A DNA stretch of 35,784 bases from an uncultured Pseudomonadota bacterium (GTDB taxonomy: Bacteria; Pseudomonadota; Gammaproteobacteria; Burkholderiales; Thiobacillaceae). How positions within the stretch are numbered: position 1 is the first letter of the stretch; each line of letters starts with the position of its first letter. Positions 16,401 to 23,476 of the stretch are shown here, one piece after another. The notes below the pieces were generated by a model. The model worked only from the letters and a program-made list of their open reading frames with translations, did no database searches and had not been told where the DNA came from. The DNA is taken from the NCBI GenBank assembly GCA_903883985.1, contig CAISDD010000160.1:1-35784 (forward strand). Direction: 5' to 3'. A program made the position numbers and the translations under genes.

Positions 16401-16607
16401 TCCCGCAGAGACACCGAGCAGGGTAGCCAGTGGCTGGCCCAGCAGGGTTTCGGCGGCCACGCCAAGCAAGTCGGCGCAGGATACGCTGGCCGCCTCGATC
16501 ACAGCGGTCTCGGCATGGACCACGAGCAGCGCACCGTGGGGGAGTATGGAGCCCGTGAACCGTATCTGCTCCGACTCACAATTGTCTATCTTGTCGATGG
16601 CTGGCAT
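13488..16607 (-). CDS. Bacteriophytochrome hybrid histidine kinase (PAS-GAF-PHY-PAS-HisKA-HATPase-REC)
   Basis: A 1039-residue light sensor. Residues 1-115 form the chromophore PAS domain, with Cys10 in the biliverdin-attachment position and SILPHG at 20-25. GAF is about 125-305 with SDIPRQ (Asp192 of the DIP motif). PHY is about 310-490 with tongue motifs WGGDP (435-439) and PRKSF (453-457). A second PAS domain is about 500-620. HisKA has His666 in SHELRT; HATPase has the N-box NLAANAVKF (780-788) and GTGLGLS (846-852). A receiver at 912-1035 has Asp962. Red/far-red isomerisation would control phosphorelay. The usual receiver Lys in the KP pair is Arg (GRP, 1018-1020). No bphO heme oxygenase or separate HPt/response regulator is nearby. 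It starts 6 bases after the PilZ gene stop. Confidence 0.93.
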   Translation of the reverse strand: MPAIDKIDNCESEQIRFTGSILPHGALLVVHAETAVIEAASVSCADLLGVAAETLLGQPLATLLGVSAGEALLSGQSEGLQPLVSCSLNGRLWSARANINATGQVLVDIEDAESSAAVLGVQYQCRRAIAALRRLSDAAAIATQAVVLIRQLTGFDRVMMYRFDHAWNGEVMAEACIDGVEPYLGLHFPASDIPRQVREWFLKSRVRQIPDALYTPSALVAHGDIRALDLGPSILRSVSPLHVEYLRNMGVRATLVGPLIVSGRLWGLVSCQQKSEPKYFGPADRDLLGWLFEDLSTLLEVTLAKERHKRKHDLSKRRKNLIETIREMDFKDLLRSGDTAELLGVVAADGFALLLDGAIHTTGRTPDIERIRELQTRRVELADVATLFSTDALSRDLGLEEANDGIAGALFVSVPTRPADTMIWFREERCLSIRWGGDPGEAHIADANGRLSPRKSFEQFLQEIRGQCPPWTSEELASAVQLGVLIEIEELREKEALLSCQRAQLRTLLDNLPDMVWMKNPEGLYLVLNARVERYFGADAAEIVGKNDYELVPIELAERFLQSDRHALESVGPIVSEEWVTYVRDGHQALLEVTKAPVRDEQGCLIGVLGIARDITERKQREVELQLYRGHLERMVEARMADLSITKEVSEAATRAKSVFLSTMSHELRTPLNGIMGMTELARRRATDPIQIDQLNKVSLASQRLLALISDILDIVRIEANKLTLEQVEFSLDSVMDNVTTLTHEQAASKKLEWRVEIAPALSALTLIGDPLRLGQVLLNLAANAVKFTAQGSIILRAALVEDQSSGILLRFEVCDTGIGIEAEDKKRIFNAFEQAEGSRTRKYGGTGLGLSISKRLVKLMGGEMDVESQIGLGSIFSFTARLGKVSPVTPPGRVDSTHTAGAQLKARHAGAMILVAEDDLLNQEIAQSLIEETGLVVHVASTGSEAVKMAMLKPYDAILMDIQMPDMDGLEATRQIRKFSGTAQATSADVVIIALTANVYAEDERRCREAGMNDFIGRPVDYECLLAVLLKWLDARRI

Positions 16608-16613
16608 GTGTTC

Positions 16614-17315
16614 TTAACCGGGTTGCAAGGTCAATTGGTGGTAAACGAAGGCTCGCAGCAGCAAATCCGTCTCGGCGGGAACCTCGAAGAACAGGACACC
16701 ACAGCGATAGCCTGCCTTCTCGTCACCCGAAGACCACGCAATGGACGCGAAGACCGAAATTAGCTGCGTATGCGTCTCCAGGATGATGGGTATGCGAGCG
16801 GTGAGGAGTTCCCCGACTTCGCCCAGCGACACTGCCGAGACGACCATGGCGCCGGTGAGACTGATATCCAGGAGCATAGCCTCGTAGACCGTAGTATCGA
16901 CCCGCGTGACGTCCACGGGCAGCATCACCTGAATACGTGGACTATTCCGAGCTTGCCTGACCACGACCGATTCGGGATAGAGGAAGTGGATGTGCGGGTA
17001 GGGGGTGGTGCTGACGAAAATGGGATGGCAATGGATGGCGAAGGCATGCGTGTTGACCAGACCCCGCAGGATAAACATGTCGGTGGGCTTGATCCACAAG
17101 TCCTCCTGTCCCCTTGGCAGCGTCGTGATCAAGCTCTTGCTCGGCAGCGTCCCGATGTACAGGACTGGAAGATGTGACTTGGCGTTGGCAGGTTGCAAAT
17201 GGACGGGGTGACCCGGCATCAGGTTCAGATCCGCGAAAACCCACACCGAGGAGGGCGCGCCAAAGATTCTGGCTGTGCTTGGTGTGTTTGGTGCGTATTG
17301 AATATCCCCTCCCAT
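16614..17315 (-). CDS. PilZ-domain, YcgR-like c-di-GMP receptor
   Basis: From ATG 17313-17315 the product has 233 residues. The N-terminal half resembles a YcgR-N (PilZN) barrel. The C-terminal PilZ domain has the c-di-GMP motif RNSPR (123-127) and DISLTG (150-155). Such proteins bind cyclic di-GMP and act on flagella, pili or polysaccharide synthesis. The gene leads a close minus-strand run with the phytochrome kinase, so light sensing and second messenger output may be linked; that is inference. The start is doubtful. The ATG has no ribosome site before it, while GGAGGGG lies just after it in the fourth to tenth bases, in front of an in-frame ATT codon. A leaderless ATG or a rare ATT start are both possible. 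A longer frame to 17426 has no support. Confidence 0.85.
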   Translation of the reverse strand: MGGDIQYAPNTPSTARIFGAPSSVWVFADLNLMPGHPVHLQPANAKSHLPVLYIGTLPSKSLITTLPRGQEDLWIKPTDMFILRGLVNTHAFAIHCHPIFVSTTPYPHIHFLYPESVVVRQARNSPRIQVMLPVDVTRVDTTVYEAMLLDISLTGAMVVSAVSLGEVGELLTARIPIILETHTQLISVFASIAWSSGDEKAGYRCGVLFFEVPAETDLLLRAFVYHQLTLQPG

Positions 17316-17617
17316 ATAAAAATAGCCAGGCCGGCGCCGTTTTACGCGAGCATCCCTCCGTCCCGGGTGCGCCGAAGAGACTCGGCCAACTGAGGGTCGC
17401 GTCGGTTGCCTCCTTCCGATGAGCAAACAAGCTGTGGCGACCCGTCCCGGGCCGAACGCGACGGGAGCACCACAGGATGTCCCGTTCGTGGTGGTGTTTC
17501 AAGCGTACCCCACCCAGAAAGCAAAATACTTTGCCGATATTTGCATATTTGCCAATTCACGACTCGGGGCAAGCCTCTGCGTTGCGCTTCGCGGGACAGC
17601 GAGTATCGGCGCGATTC
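17316..17617. other. Non-coding stretch upstream of the PilZ gene
   Basis: About 300 bases with short frames on both strands but none with protein-like pattern or ribosome site. The AT-rich part next to 17315 (TATTTTTATATGGG on the minus strand) may hold the PilZ promoter. The rest shows nothing I can assign. Confidence 0.5.
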
Positions 17618-17649
17618 AACGGTGGCTATCGCGGGCAAGCCCGCTCCTA
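17618..17649 (+). repeat. Single REP palindrome with conserved flank
   Basis: The flank CAACGGTGG is followed by TATCGCGGGCAAGCCCGCTCCTA. The core GCGGGC-AA-GCCCGC matches the classic Pseudomonas-type REP sequence. The same flank-plus-palindrome unit, inverted, forms the left arm of the REP pair at 33440-33497. The element ends exactly at the TA into which MITE copy C is inserted (17648-17649). REP units are mobilised by RAYT (TnpA-REP) enzymes; none is encoded in the window. Confidence 0.8.
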
Positions 17650-17806
17650 AGTGATGCTGCGAAACAGATTTGGTTTGCCACCGGGCCCCTCACCCTGCTC
17701 TCTCCCGAAGGGAGTGGGTTCCACCCCCTTCCTCCTCCGGGGGAAGGGCCGGGGATGAGGGCCTGCGCCGGCAGCTTAATGAAGGCAAGTTACGCGACTT
17801 TACTTA
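17648..17806 (+). repeat. MITE-like element, copy C
   Basis: A 159-base copy including TA at each end. Terminal repeats AGTGATGCTGCGAAAC and, inverted, AGTAAAGTCGCGTAAC match in about 13 of 16 positions. Removing the element and one TA restores CTCCTACG, the normal continuation of the REP palindrome on its left, so this copy documents an insertion event. An open frame through it (from 17670) joins the TPR gene in frame, but that is chance; the TPR gene starts at 18012. Confidence 0.85.
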
Positions 17807-18011
17807 CGACACGGCCAACAGCCAGCGTAGTAAGCCTGACTCGGCATTTGGCAAAGTTGCCCCTTTCTCGATGATGAAGTTATCCTTGCCACCCTGGAAT
17901 AGGTGGCAATCCAGTCCAACCACCCATCCTGATGGCGGCATGGTGCGGCTGGTGGACCAGCCCTTGCTTGTGGCCCGCCACTTGAACCTTGAAACCTCAC
18001 GCTGGAGTTCC

Positions 18012-20465
18012 ATGTCACGCAAGGCCAAAGCCAACCCGAAAATACCGCCCTCACCCCATGACATGGACAGCGCCGCGTTGGCCGCGCTGGCCGAGGCGGA
18101 ATTGGCGCTGTCTCGCCACAAAGAAGCGATCGATATCTACAAGGAACTGCTCAAGCGTGAGCGACGGCCCCTCTGGGTCGATGGCTTGGCCGCGTGTTAC
18201 GCCGGTCGCGCCCAGAGTCTGGCCGCCAAGGGCATGATCAAGGAAGCGTTGGTGTTGTGGCGTAACCGCCAACATATTTGCGGCAAACCGCTGGTCGAGG
18301 GGCCTTTCCTGACCTGGCTCCTGCAGGCGGGGGAGCAGGACGAGGCGGTGCGACTACTGGCCGATACCTCTCTGCCCGAAGCAGCGCGCGCCGAACTGGA
18401 GACTCGCTTCGCCGCCATACTGCTGGCCTGGCCGCAGGACAAGCCACTCCCCGATCTGCCCGCCGATAGCGCACTGCTGCGCCACCTACCGGCCGCTCTG
18501 GCAGCGTTGGTGGCGTACAGCCAGGGGGATATGGCCGCTCTCGGCGAACACCTCCAGGCGATCCCGTTTCGTTCGCCGTACCGCGATTTGAAACCGCAGC
18601 TCAAGGCACTGGCGCTGCTGACAACGGATCCCACTGCGGCGGCGGCAACCGAGGTGATTGCCCGCCTGCCGACCGACGGCCCCTTCGAGCGGTTAACCGT
18701 GGCATTGCGCTGCGCGGCCTTGCCCGCTGGCCTCTGGCTAAGGGCATTACACGATCTCGACGAGGACAGCCGTCAACTGGTGCTGGACATCAAAGGCTGT
18801 CCAGACCCCCTGCGCCCGCTGCTTCTGGGACTTGCAAAATTAGGCGCCCCCCCCAATCCCGGGCAGTTTTTCGATCTGCTCGCAAGCCACCGACGCGCCC
18901 TGCCAGAGGGTAAAGCGGAGAATTTCTGCCGGCAATTACTGCCCCATGCGGCGAATCGACTGAAGTCCCATGCCGACACCTTCGGCGCCCTGCCCGAAGT
19001 GGAACGATTTCACCTTGCCGCCTTGGCGGCCGAGGCGCGCGGCGAGCACGGCCTGGCCGTGCCCCACTGGAAGCGCATGGCTGAACTGCTGGGAGTCGAT
19101 GCCAACAGGAAGCGGCACGCTGCGCTGATCTGGCGGCGACTGTCGGGGATGGATATCGCGGCCCTGGGGGATGCCGGTGCACTGGACCCGGACGCTATCG
19201 TCTACCTGGAGCGCAGTGTCGATCTCGATCCCGATCAACGCGACACCCAGTTACGGCTGATCGGCGAGCTCCGCCACGCGGGTGCGCTCACTCAGGCGCG
19301 CGCCCGCCTTGACCATGCCTTGCCGCGTTTTCCCAAGGATGCCGAGCTATTGTTCGAAGCCGTACAGGTGGCGCTCACCGGCAAAGCCTTCAAGAAAGCA
19401 GTGGGGCTGGCTAAACAGGTGCTGGAGCTAGACCCCATCAATCCTAGTGTGCGGCGCTTGATCGGCCACGCTCATTTCTCCCACGCCCGCAAGCAGATCA
19501 AGGCGAAAAACCACGCATCGGCGCGCAAGGAGCTGGAAGCGGCGGCGGAATGGCTGCGCGGTTCGGAAGATGGCGCGACGCTGAACTTGCTGCGCGCCCT
19601 CGCCAGTGACGACCGGGTGAGTTCCGGCATCGCGATTCGTAACGCGGCAGCCGACCTGGGTGGTGGCTTGCTGGGTGGCTTCCATCTGGCCCTGGAAGCG
19701 GGCCGGATGGCACTGAATGTGGCCGACCTGCTGGAGCGAGGGAAGGTCAATCTGGCCGCCACGCCCGCCCCCGCGAAGGTGGTCGACCTGATCCGAATGA
19801 TCGAAGCCGTGCGCGATACCGACACCACCTTACACGACAAGACCGTGCGCTTCGCCTTGCATCCTTTTCGCCCGTCACTTAAGCGGGCGGCGAGCGGCCA
19901 ATACGCCGAAGCGGAGCTGCGCCTGATTTGCGAAGCCTGGCTGCGCCTCGAGGAATATGAACTGCTCCGCCTCTATGCCGATGCCGCGCTGAAACATTGG
20001 CCGGGACAACCCCTCTTCGTCTATTTCAAGGCCATGTCTCAATACGCCGACCAGCCGTACAACATGCCCGAGCATATACGATACAACCTCGAACGCGCTG
20101 CCGAGGCAGCCCACGCTCAGGCTGATCGGCGCACGCTCCAGCGCATCCAGGATCTGGTTTATCCGATCGAGCCGGATAGAGGCTTTCCGGAGGATGAGAA
20201 CGACTTCTTCGATATGCCGGGGCATGACGATCCGAGTGAGATGTTCGAGATGCTGCTGCACGTGGGTGGCGAGGAGATGCTGTTCAGCATTGCGCGCCAG
20301 GCGATGGGTAAGAAGTCGTTCGATCTCCTGCGCAAGAATATGGGTGGCAACGACCAAGAGTTCGCTCGCTCCCTGGTCGAATTGATGACGCAACAGGCGC
20401 GACTTGGCGTCGCGCCGGCTCCACGCAAATCCCAGGTTAAACCGAGGAGCCCGTTCGATGACTGA
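18012..20465 (+). CDS. Large TPR protein, first gene of the non-canonical Hsp70 operon
   Basis: The product is 817 residues, cytoplasmic, helix-rich, with TPR-like repeats at both ends (about residues 25-75, and 390-520 with LERSVDLDPDQRDTQL and VLELDPINPSVRRL). No signal peptide or catalytic motif is seen. The C-terminus is acidic near DENDFFDMPGHDDPSEMFEML (about 720-740), which may be a docking segment. The start ATG at 18012 follows GGAG by five bases; the frame open to 17670 runs through a repeat and is rejected. The stop overlaps the J-like gene (20458-20465). Context suggests it is the substrate-binding or scaffold arm of the chaperone machine. An eight-C run at 18847-18854 lies in the gene. 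The specific family is not recognised by name. Confidence 0.85.
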   Translation: MSRKAKANPKIPPSPHDMDSAALAALAEAELALSRHKEAIDIYKELLKRERRPLWVDGLAACYAGRAQSLAAKGMIKEALVLWRNRQHICGKPLVEGPFLTWLLQAGEQDEAVRLLADTSLPEAARAELETRFAAILLAWPQDKPLPDLPADSALLRHLPAALAALVAYSQGDMAALGEHLQAIPFRSPYRDLKPQLKALALLTTDPTAAAATEVIARLPTDGPFERLTVALRCAALPAGLWLRALHDLDEDSRQLVLDIKGCPDPLRPLLLGLAKLGAPPNPGQFFDLLASHRRALPEGKAENFCRQLLPHAANRLKSHADTFGALPEVERFHLAALAAEARGEHGLAVPHWKRMAELLGVDANRKRHAALIWRRLSGMDIAALGDAGALDPDAIVYLERSVDLDPDQRDTQLRLIGELRHAGALTQARARLDHALPRFPKDAELLFEAVQVALTGKAFKKAVGLAKQVLELDPINPSVRRLIGHAHFSHARKQIKAKNHASARKELEAAAEWLRGSEDGATLNLLRALASDDRVSSGIAIRNAAADLGGGLLGGFHLALEAGRMALNVADLLERGKVNLAATPAPAKVVDLIRMIEAVRDTDTTLHDKTVRFALHPFRPSLKRAASGQYAEAELRLICEAWLRLEEYELLRLYADAALKHWPGQPLFVYFKAMSQYADQPYNMPEHIRYNLERAAEAAHAQADRRTLQRIQDLVYPIEPDRGFPEDENDFFDMPGHDDPSEMFEMLLHVGGEEMLFSIARQAMGKKSFDLLRKNMGGNDQEFARSLVELMTQQARLGVAPAPRKSQVKPRSPFDD

Positions 20466-20763
20466 TCCTTACCGCCTACTTGGCGTGCCCGCCACGGCCA
20501 ACGACGAAACCATACGCCTTGCCTATCTGGTGGCACTGCGCACTAGCCCGCCCGAGCGCGACCGGCAACGTTTCGAGCAGATACGCGCCGCCTATGAAGC
20601 CATATCCAGCGCCCAGGCGCGCCGATTCCATGCTCTGTTCGACGTCACGGCCCCGACGCCGGAAGACGTGCTGGAGTCGATCAGCGCTACATTCCAGCCG
20701 CGCCGTCCATCGGAGCTGCGGTTGCGCCGGGTGTTGGGCGACAAGTCGGGGAGCAAGGGATGA
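20458..20763 (+). CDS. J-domain-like small protein without the HPD motif
   Basis: A 101-residue protein. Residues 2-50 follow the J-domain plan: DPYRLLGV, then helix II TIRLAYLVAL, then helix III RFEQIRAAYEAIS. Where DnaJ proteins have the invariant His-Pro-Asp between helices II and III, this one has TSPPERD (29-35). HPD is needed to stimulate Hsp70 ATPase, so the protein is either an inactive J-like adaptor or works with an Hsp70 adapted to it. The remaining 50 residues are basic and unassigned. The ATG at 20458 lies inside the end of the TPR gene, and its stop overlaps the GrpE-like start (ATGA, 20760-20763), so all are coupled. An upstream in-frame start at 20404 would overlap more and lacks support. 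Confidence 0.85.
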   Translation: MTDPYRLLGVPATANDETIRLAYLVALRTSPPERDRQRFEQIRAAYEAISSAQARRFHALFDVTAPTPEDVLESISATFQPRRPSELRLRRVLGDKSGSKG

Positions 20764-21437
20764 GGCTAGACCCCGCCAAAAGGGAAAGGATGCTTGAGGA
20801 ATTCCGCGCCTACTTGGACGAGTCGGTGGAAGACGAGGTAGAGGAAAGCGACACGGAGGCCGGCGACACCCAGGTCGATCTGCACAGCCTGCTAGTCGAA
20901 ATGGCCACGCTAAAGAACGAAATCCGCCTGGAGTCTCGCCAGTTCAAGGCCATGCTCGAGGAAATGCGCCAGTTCGGCGAGGTCCTGCGCGCACAGAACG
21001 AACGCTTGAATCGCGATCTGGAACGGGCACGCGAACAGGCCGCCGTAAGCAAGCGCCAGGCCGAACGCGGCCTGTTGCTCGGCCTGCTCGATCTACGCGA
21101 TCGCTTGGCAGCCGGAGTGGATGCTGGCACAGCGCACCGTCCCGGCATCCTGGCGCGACTGGCCCCGGCCGAGATGCGCTTCGCCGACAGCCTGGCGCAG
21201 GGCCTGGCGCTGACGCTGCGACGGGCGGATGAGTTGTTGGCAGGGCACCAGGTGCGTCCACTGGAAGCCGTCGGCCTGGCCCTAGACCCGAATCGGATGC
21301 GCGCGGTGGGCGTCGACGCAGTGCCTGACAAGCCCGATGGAGAAGTGCTGCGCGAGGTTCTGCGTGGGTATTACCAACACGGCGAGTTGCTGCGCGCCGC
21401 CGAAGTCATCGTCAACAAGAAGGCCAGTCAAACATGA
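20760..21437 (+). CDS. GrpE-like nucleotide exchange factor of the Hsp70 operon
   Basis: A 225-residue protein. There is an acidic N-terminus (DESVEDEVEESDTEAGD), a long coiled coil at about 40-105, then a GrpE head in which LDPNRMRAVGVDAVPDKPDG and VLRGYYQHGELLRAAEVIV match the GrpE beta-domain pattern (DPxxHEAV and GYxxxGRVLRPAxV). GrpE releases ADP from Hsp70 and, by its long helices, also affects substrate release. This copy diverges from housekeeping GrpE, notably with Met-Arg in place of His-Glu. The start overlaps the J-like stop and the stop overlaps the Hsp70 start, both by ATGA. It likely serves the neighbouring Hsp70 specifically. Confidence 0.9.
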   Translation: MRLDPAKRERMLEEFRAYLDESVEDEVEESDTEAGDTQVDLHSLLVEMATLKNEIRLESRQFKAMLEEMRQFGEVLRAQNERLNRDLERAREQAAVSKRQAERGLLLGLLDLRDRLAAGVDAGTAHRPGILARLAPAEMRFADSLAQGLALTLRRADELLAGHQVRPLEAVGLALDPNRMRAVGVDAVPDKPDGEVLREVLRGYYQHGELLRAAEVIVNKKASQT

Positions 21438-23200
21438 GTGAAATCATCATCGGTATCGATCTGGGTACCACCAACTCCGAAGTTGCCGTGGTGCGTGACG
21501 GGCGTGTGGAAGTCATCGCCATCTCCGAGGGGGTGCGCATTCTGCCCTCGATGGTCGGCCTGGCCGACGACGGCAGCCTGCTGGTCGGCGAAGCCGCCCG
21601 CAATCAATATGTTCTGCGCCCGGAACGCACTGTGCGTTCGATCAAGCGGCGCATGGGCGAAACCAGCCGCATCGCCCTGGGCGACAAGGACTACAGCCCG
21701 CCGGAAATCTCCGCCATGATCCTGCGCCGGTTGAAGCAGATCGCCGAGAATCACTTGGGGCAGACGGTCAACAAGGCGGTCATTACCGTGCCGGCCTATT
21801 TTTCCGACGTGCAGCGCCAGGCGACCCGCGAAGCCGGTGAAATCGCCGGGCTGGAGGTCGTGCGCATCCTCAACGAACCCACCGCCGCCGCGCTGACCTA
21901 TGAAACCGGTCATCAGTGTGCGCGCAAAGCGCTGGTGTACGACCTGGGCGGCGGCACCTTCGACGTATCGCTGGTCAACCTGGAAGGCGATGTAGTGGAA
22001 GTGCTCGCCAGCCACGGTAACAACCATCTGGGCGGTGACGACTTCGACCAGAAAATTGTCGAATTCGCCCTGGACCATCTCCAGACGACCTACGGCGCCG
22101 AGGTCGCTGATGCCGCGCGCTTGTCCGCCGTCGCCCTGGCGCGCCTGCAACGCGCCGCCGAGGCCGCCAAGATCACGCTATCCGACCATCCCTACGCCAT
22201 GCTTGCCGAGGAATACCTGCTGCTGCATCAGGGCGACCCGGTACACCTGGCGGTGGAACTTTCGCGCGGCGACTACGAGGCGATGATAGCCCCCTACATA
22301 GCCGAGACGCTGGATGCCACCCATATCGCCCTCGCCGGGGCACATCTGACCGTGTCAGACATCGACGAAATCCTGCTGGTCGGAGGCGCCACCCGCACGC
22401 CCTTGGTGGCGCGCCGCCTGGAGGAGGCGCTGGGCCTGGTGCCGCGCGGCGAGTTGGATCCCGACCTGTGCGTGGCCATGGGCGCGGCCATCCAGGCGGG
22501 CGTCATCCATGGCGACCAGACCTCCAGGGTGTTGGTCGATGTCACCCCCTACACCTTCGGCACTGCCGCCATCGGCATGCTCGACGGAGAAGAATATCCC
22601 TACTGCTTCATCCCCCTGATCCGCAAGAACACACCGATCCCCGTCACCAAGAGCGAAGTTTTTTACACCGCCCAAGATGGCCAGGAACGGATCGACGTCG
22701 GTGTTTATCAAGGCGAAGATCGCGACGCGCTCAACAACGTCGAAATCGGCCAGTTCACCATAGACGGTCTGCGCCGCGACGCTCCCGCCGGCAGTCGCAT
22801 CGTCACCACCTTCTCGCTCGACCTCGATGGCATACTCCACGTCACCACGCGCGAAAAAGAAACCGGCCTGGAACACTCCATCACCATCGCCAACGCCCTG
22901 GCGCGCCAGGAAACCGACCAGCTCGACGCCGCGCGCGAACGAGTACGCACCCTGTTCGGCGAGGCACCCTCAACACCCGGCAGCGCGGATGGCGACGGCG
23001 CCGACCACCGCCGCCAACGCGTGGAAGCGCTGGCCCTCGTGGAAAAGGCGGAACGCCTGCTAGGAACGGCCGGTGCGGAAGACGGCGAAGACCTGGTGAA
23101 CGGCATCGAAGCCGTCAAGGACGTCCTCGATCAAGGAAAGGAAGGGTTGAAAGTGGCCATGGACAGCCTCGCCGATCTGCTCTACTACCTGGAGGCTTGA
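21434..23200 (+). CDS. Hsp70-family chaperone with shortened C-terminal lid
   Basis: A 588-residue Hsp70. The nucleotide domain is intact: DLGTTNS (9-15), Lys71, NEPTAAAL (147-154), DLGGGTFD (170-177) and GGATRTP (317-323). The linker region is VLVDVTPYTFG (367-377) where DnaK has DVTPLSLG. The substrate domain is at about 380-505. The lid after residue 520 is short, and the end (LYYLEA) has no acidic tail. DnaK is usually about 640 residues; size and divergence place this nearer the HscC-like or other specialised Hsp70s than housekeeping DnaK. With TPR, J-like, GrpE-like and zinc-ribbon partners in one coupled unit it looks like a dedicated machine. The clients are unknown. Confidence 0.93.
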   Translation: MSEIIIGIDLGTTNSEVAVVRDGRVEVIAISEGVRILPSMVGLADDGSLLVGEAARNQYVLRPERTVRSIKRRMGETSRIALGDKDYSPPEISAMILRRLKQIAENHLGQTVNKAVITVPAYFSDVQRQATREAGEIAGLEVVRILNEPTAAALTYETGHQCARKALVYDLGGGTFDVSLVNLEGDVVEVLASHGNNHLGGDDFDQKIVEFALDHLQTTYGAEVADAARLSAVALARLQRAAEAAKITLSDHPYAMLAEEYLLLHQGDPVHLAVELSRGDYEAMIAPYIAETLDATHIALAGAHLTVSDIDEILLVGGATRTPLVARRLEEALGLVPRGELDPDLCVAMGAAIQAGVIHGDQTSRVLVDVTPYTFGTAAIGMLDGEEYPYCFIPLIRKNTPIPVTKSEVFYTAQDGQERIDVGVYQGEDRDALNNVEIGQFTIDGLRRDAPAGSRIVTTFSLDLDGILHVTTREKETGLEHSITIANALARQETDQLDAARERVRTLFGEAPSTPGSADGDGADHRRQRVEALALVEKAERLLGTAGAEDGEDLVNGIEAVKDVLDQGKEGLKVAMDSLADLLYYLEA

Positions 23201-23202
23201 GC

Positions 23203-23463
23203 ATGGAGCGCTGTCCATCTTGCCGCGGCCGCCTGAATGAAAGCGCGCTCTGCCCACGCTGTGGCTGCGACCTCAGCCTGGTGACTTGTGTCGAGTCGCG
23301 GGCCGAAAACCTCGTCCGACTTGCCATCCGGGCCTGGGCCTATGGCCACCCGAAGCTGGCCGTGGCCCACGTCGACAAATCGCTGGCCTTGAAGGGTGGC
23401 TCGCTGGCCGAGACCTTGGCGCCCCTGCTGCGCAAGATCGCACTTGGTTGGACGGCGGAATAA
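23203..23463 (+). CDS. Small zinc-ribbon protein, last gene of the Hsp70 operon
   Basis: An 86-residue protein. Cys4-xx-Cys7 and Cys17-xx-Cys20 form a zinc ribbon at the N-terminus (with Cys22 also present). The remainder, AWAYGHPKLAVAHVDKSLAL, looks like one TPR-type helical hairpin. It starts two bases after the Hsp70 stop. The Hsp70 terminal codons (GGAGG, 23191-23195) may serve as ribosome site. A role as client adaptor, replacing the zinc-finger part of a full DnaJ, would fit the HPD-less J-like protein in the operon, but this is inference. The stop codon lies within a perfect palindrome (23454-23476). Confidence 0.8.
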   Translation: MERCPSCRGRLNESALCPRCGCDLSLVTCVESRAENLVRLAIRAWAYGHPKLAVAHVDKSLALKGGSLAETLAPLLRKIALGWTAE

Positions 23464-23476
23464 ACGGCATTCCGCC
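23454..23476. repeat. Palindrome overlapping the stop codon of the zinc-ribbon gene
   Basis: GGCGGAAT (23454-23461) pairs with ATTCCGCC (23469-23476) around a seven-base loop. The TAA stop is at 23461-23463. The sequence plus the following CCTACGG resembles a widespread extragenic palindrome. It could form the 3' end of the operon mRNA. A second hairpin, GCCGATC-GAGT-GATCGGC, follows at 23524-23541. Neither is followed by a T-run. Confidence 0.55.

Noticed and set aside
17670..18011. N-terminal extension of the TPR protein through repeat copy C
   Set aside because: The frame is open by chance and reads the repeat-derived peptide seen in several copies; the ATG at 18012 has a proper ribosome site.
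17981..18015. Heat-shock (sigma32-like) promoter before the TPR gene
   Set aside because: CTTGAAA at 17988-17994 and CCATGT at 18010-18015 have acceptable spacing, but the start point would lie inside the coding sequence.
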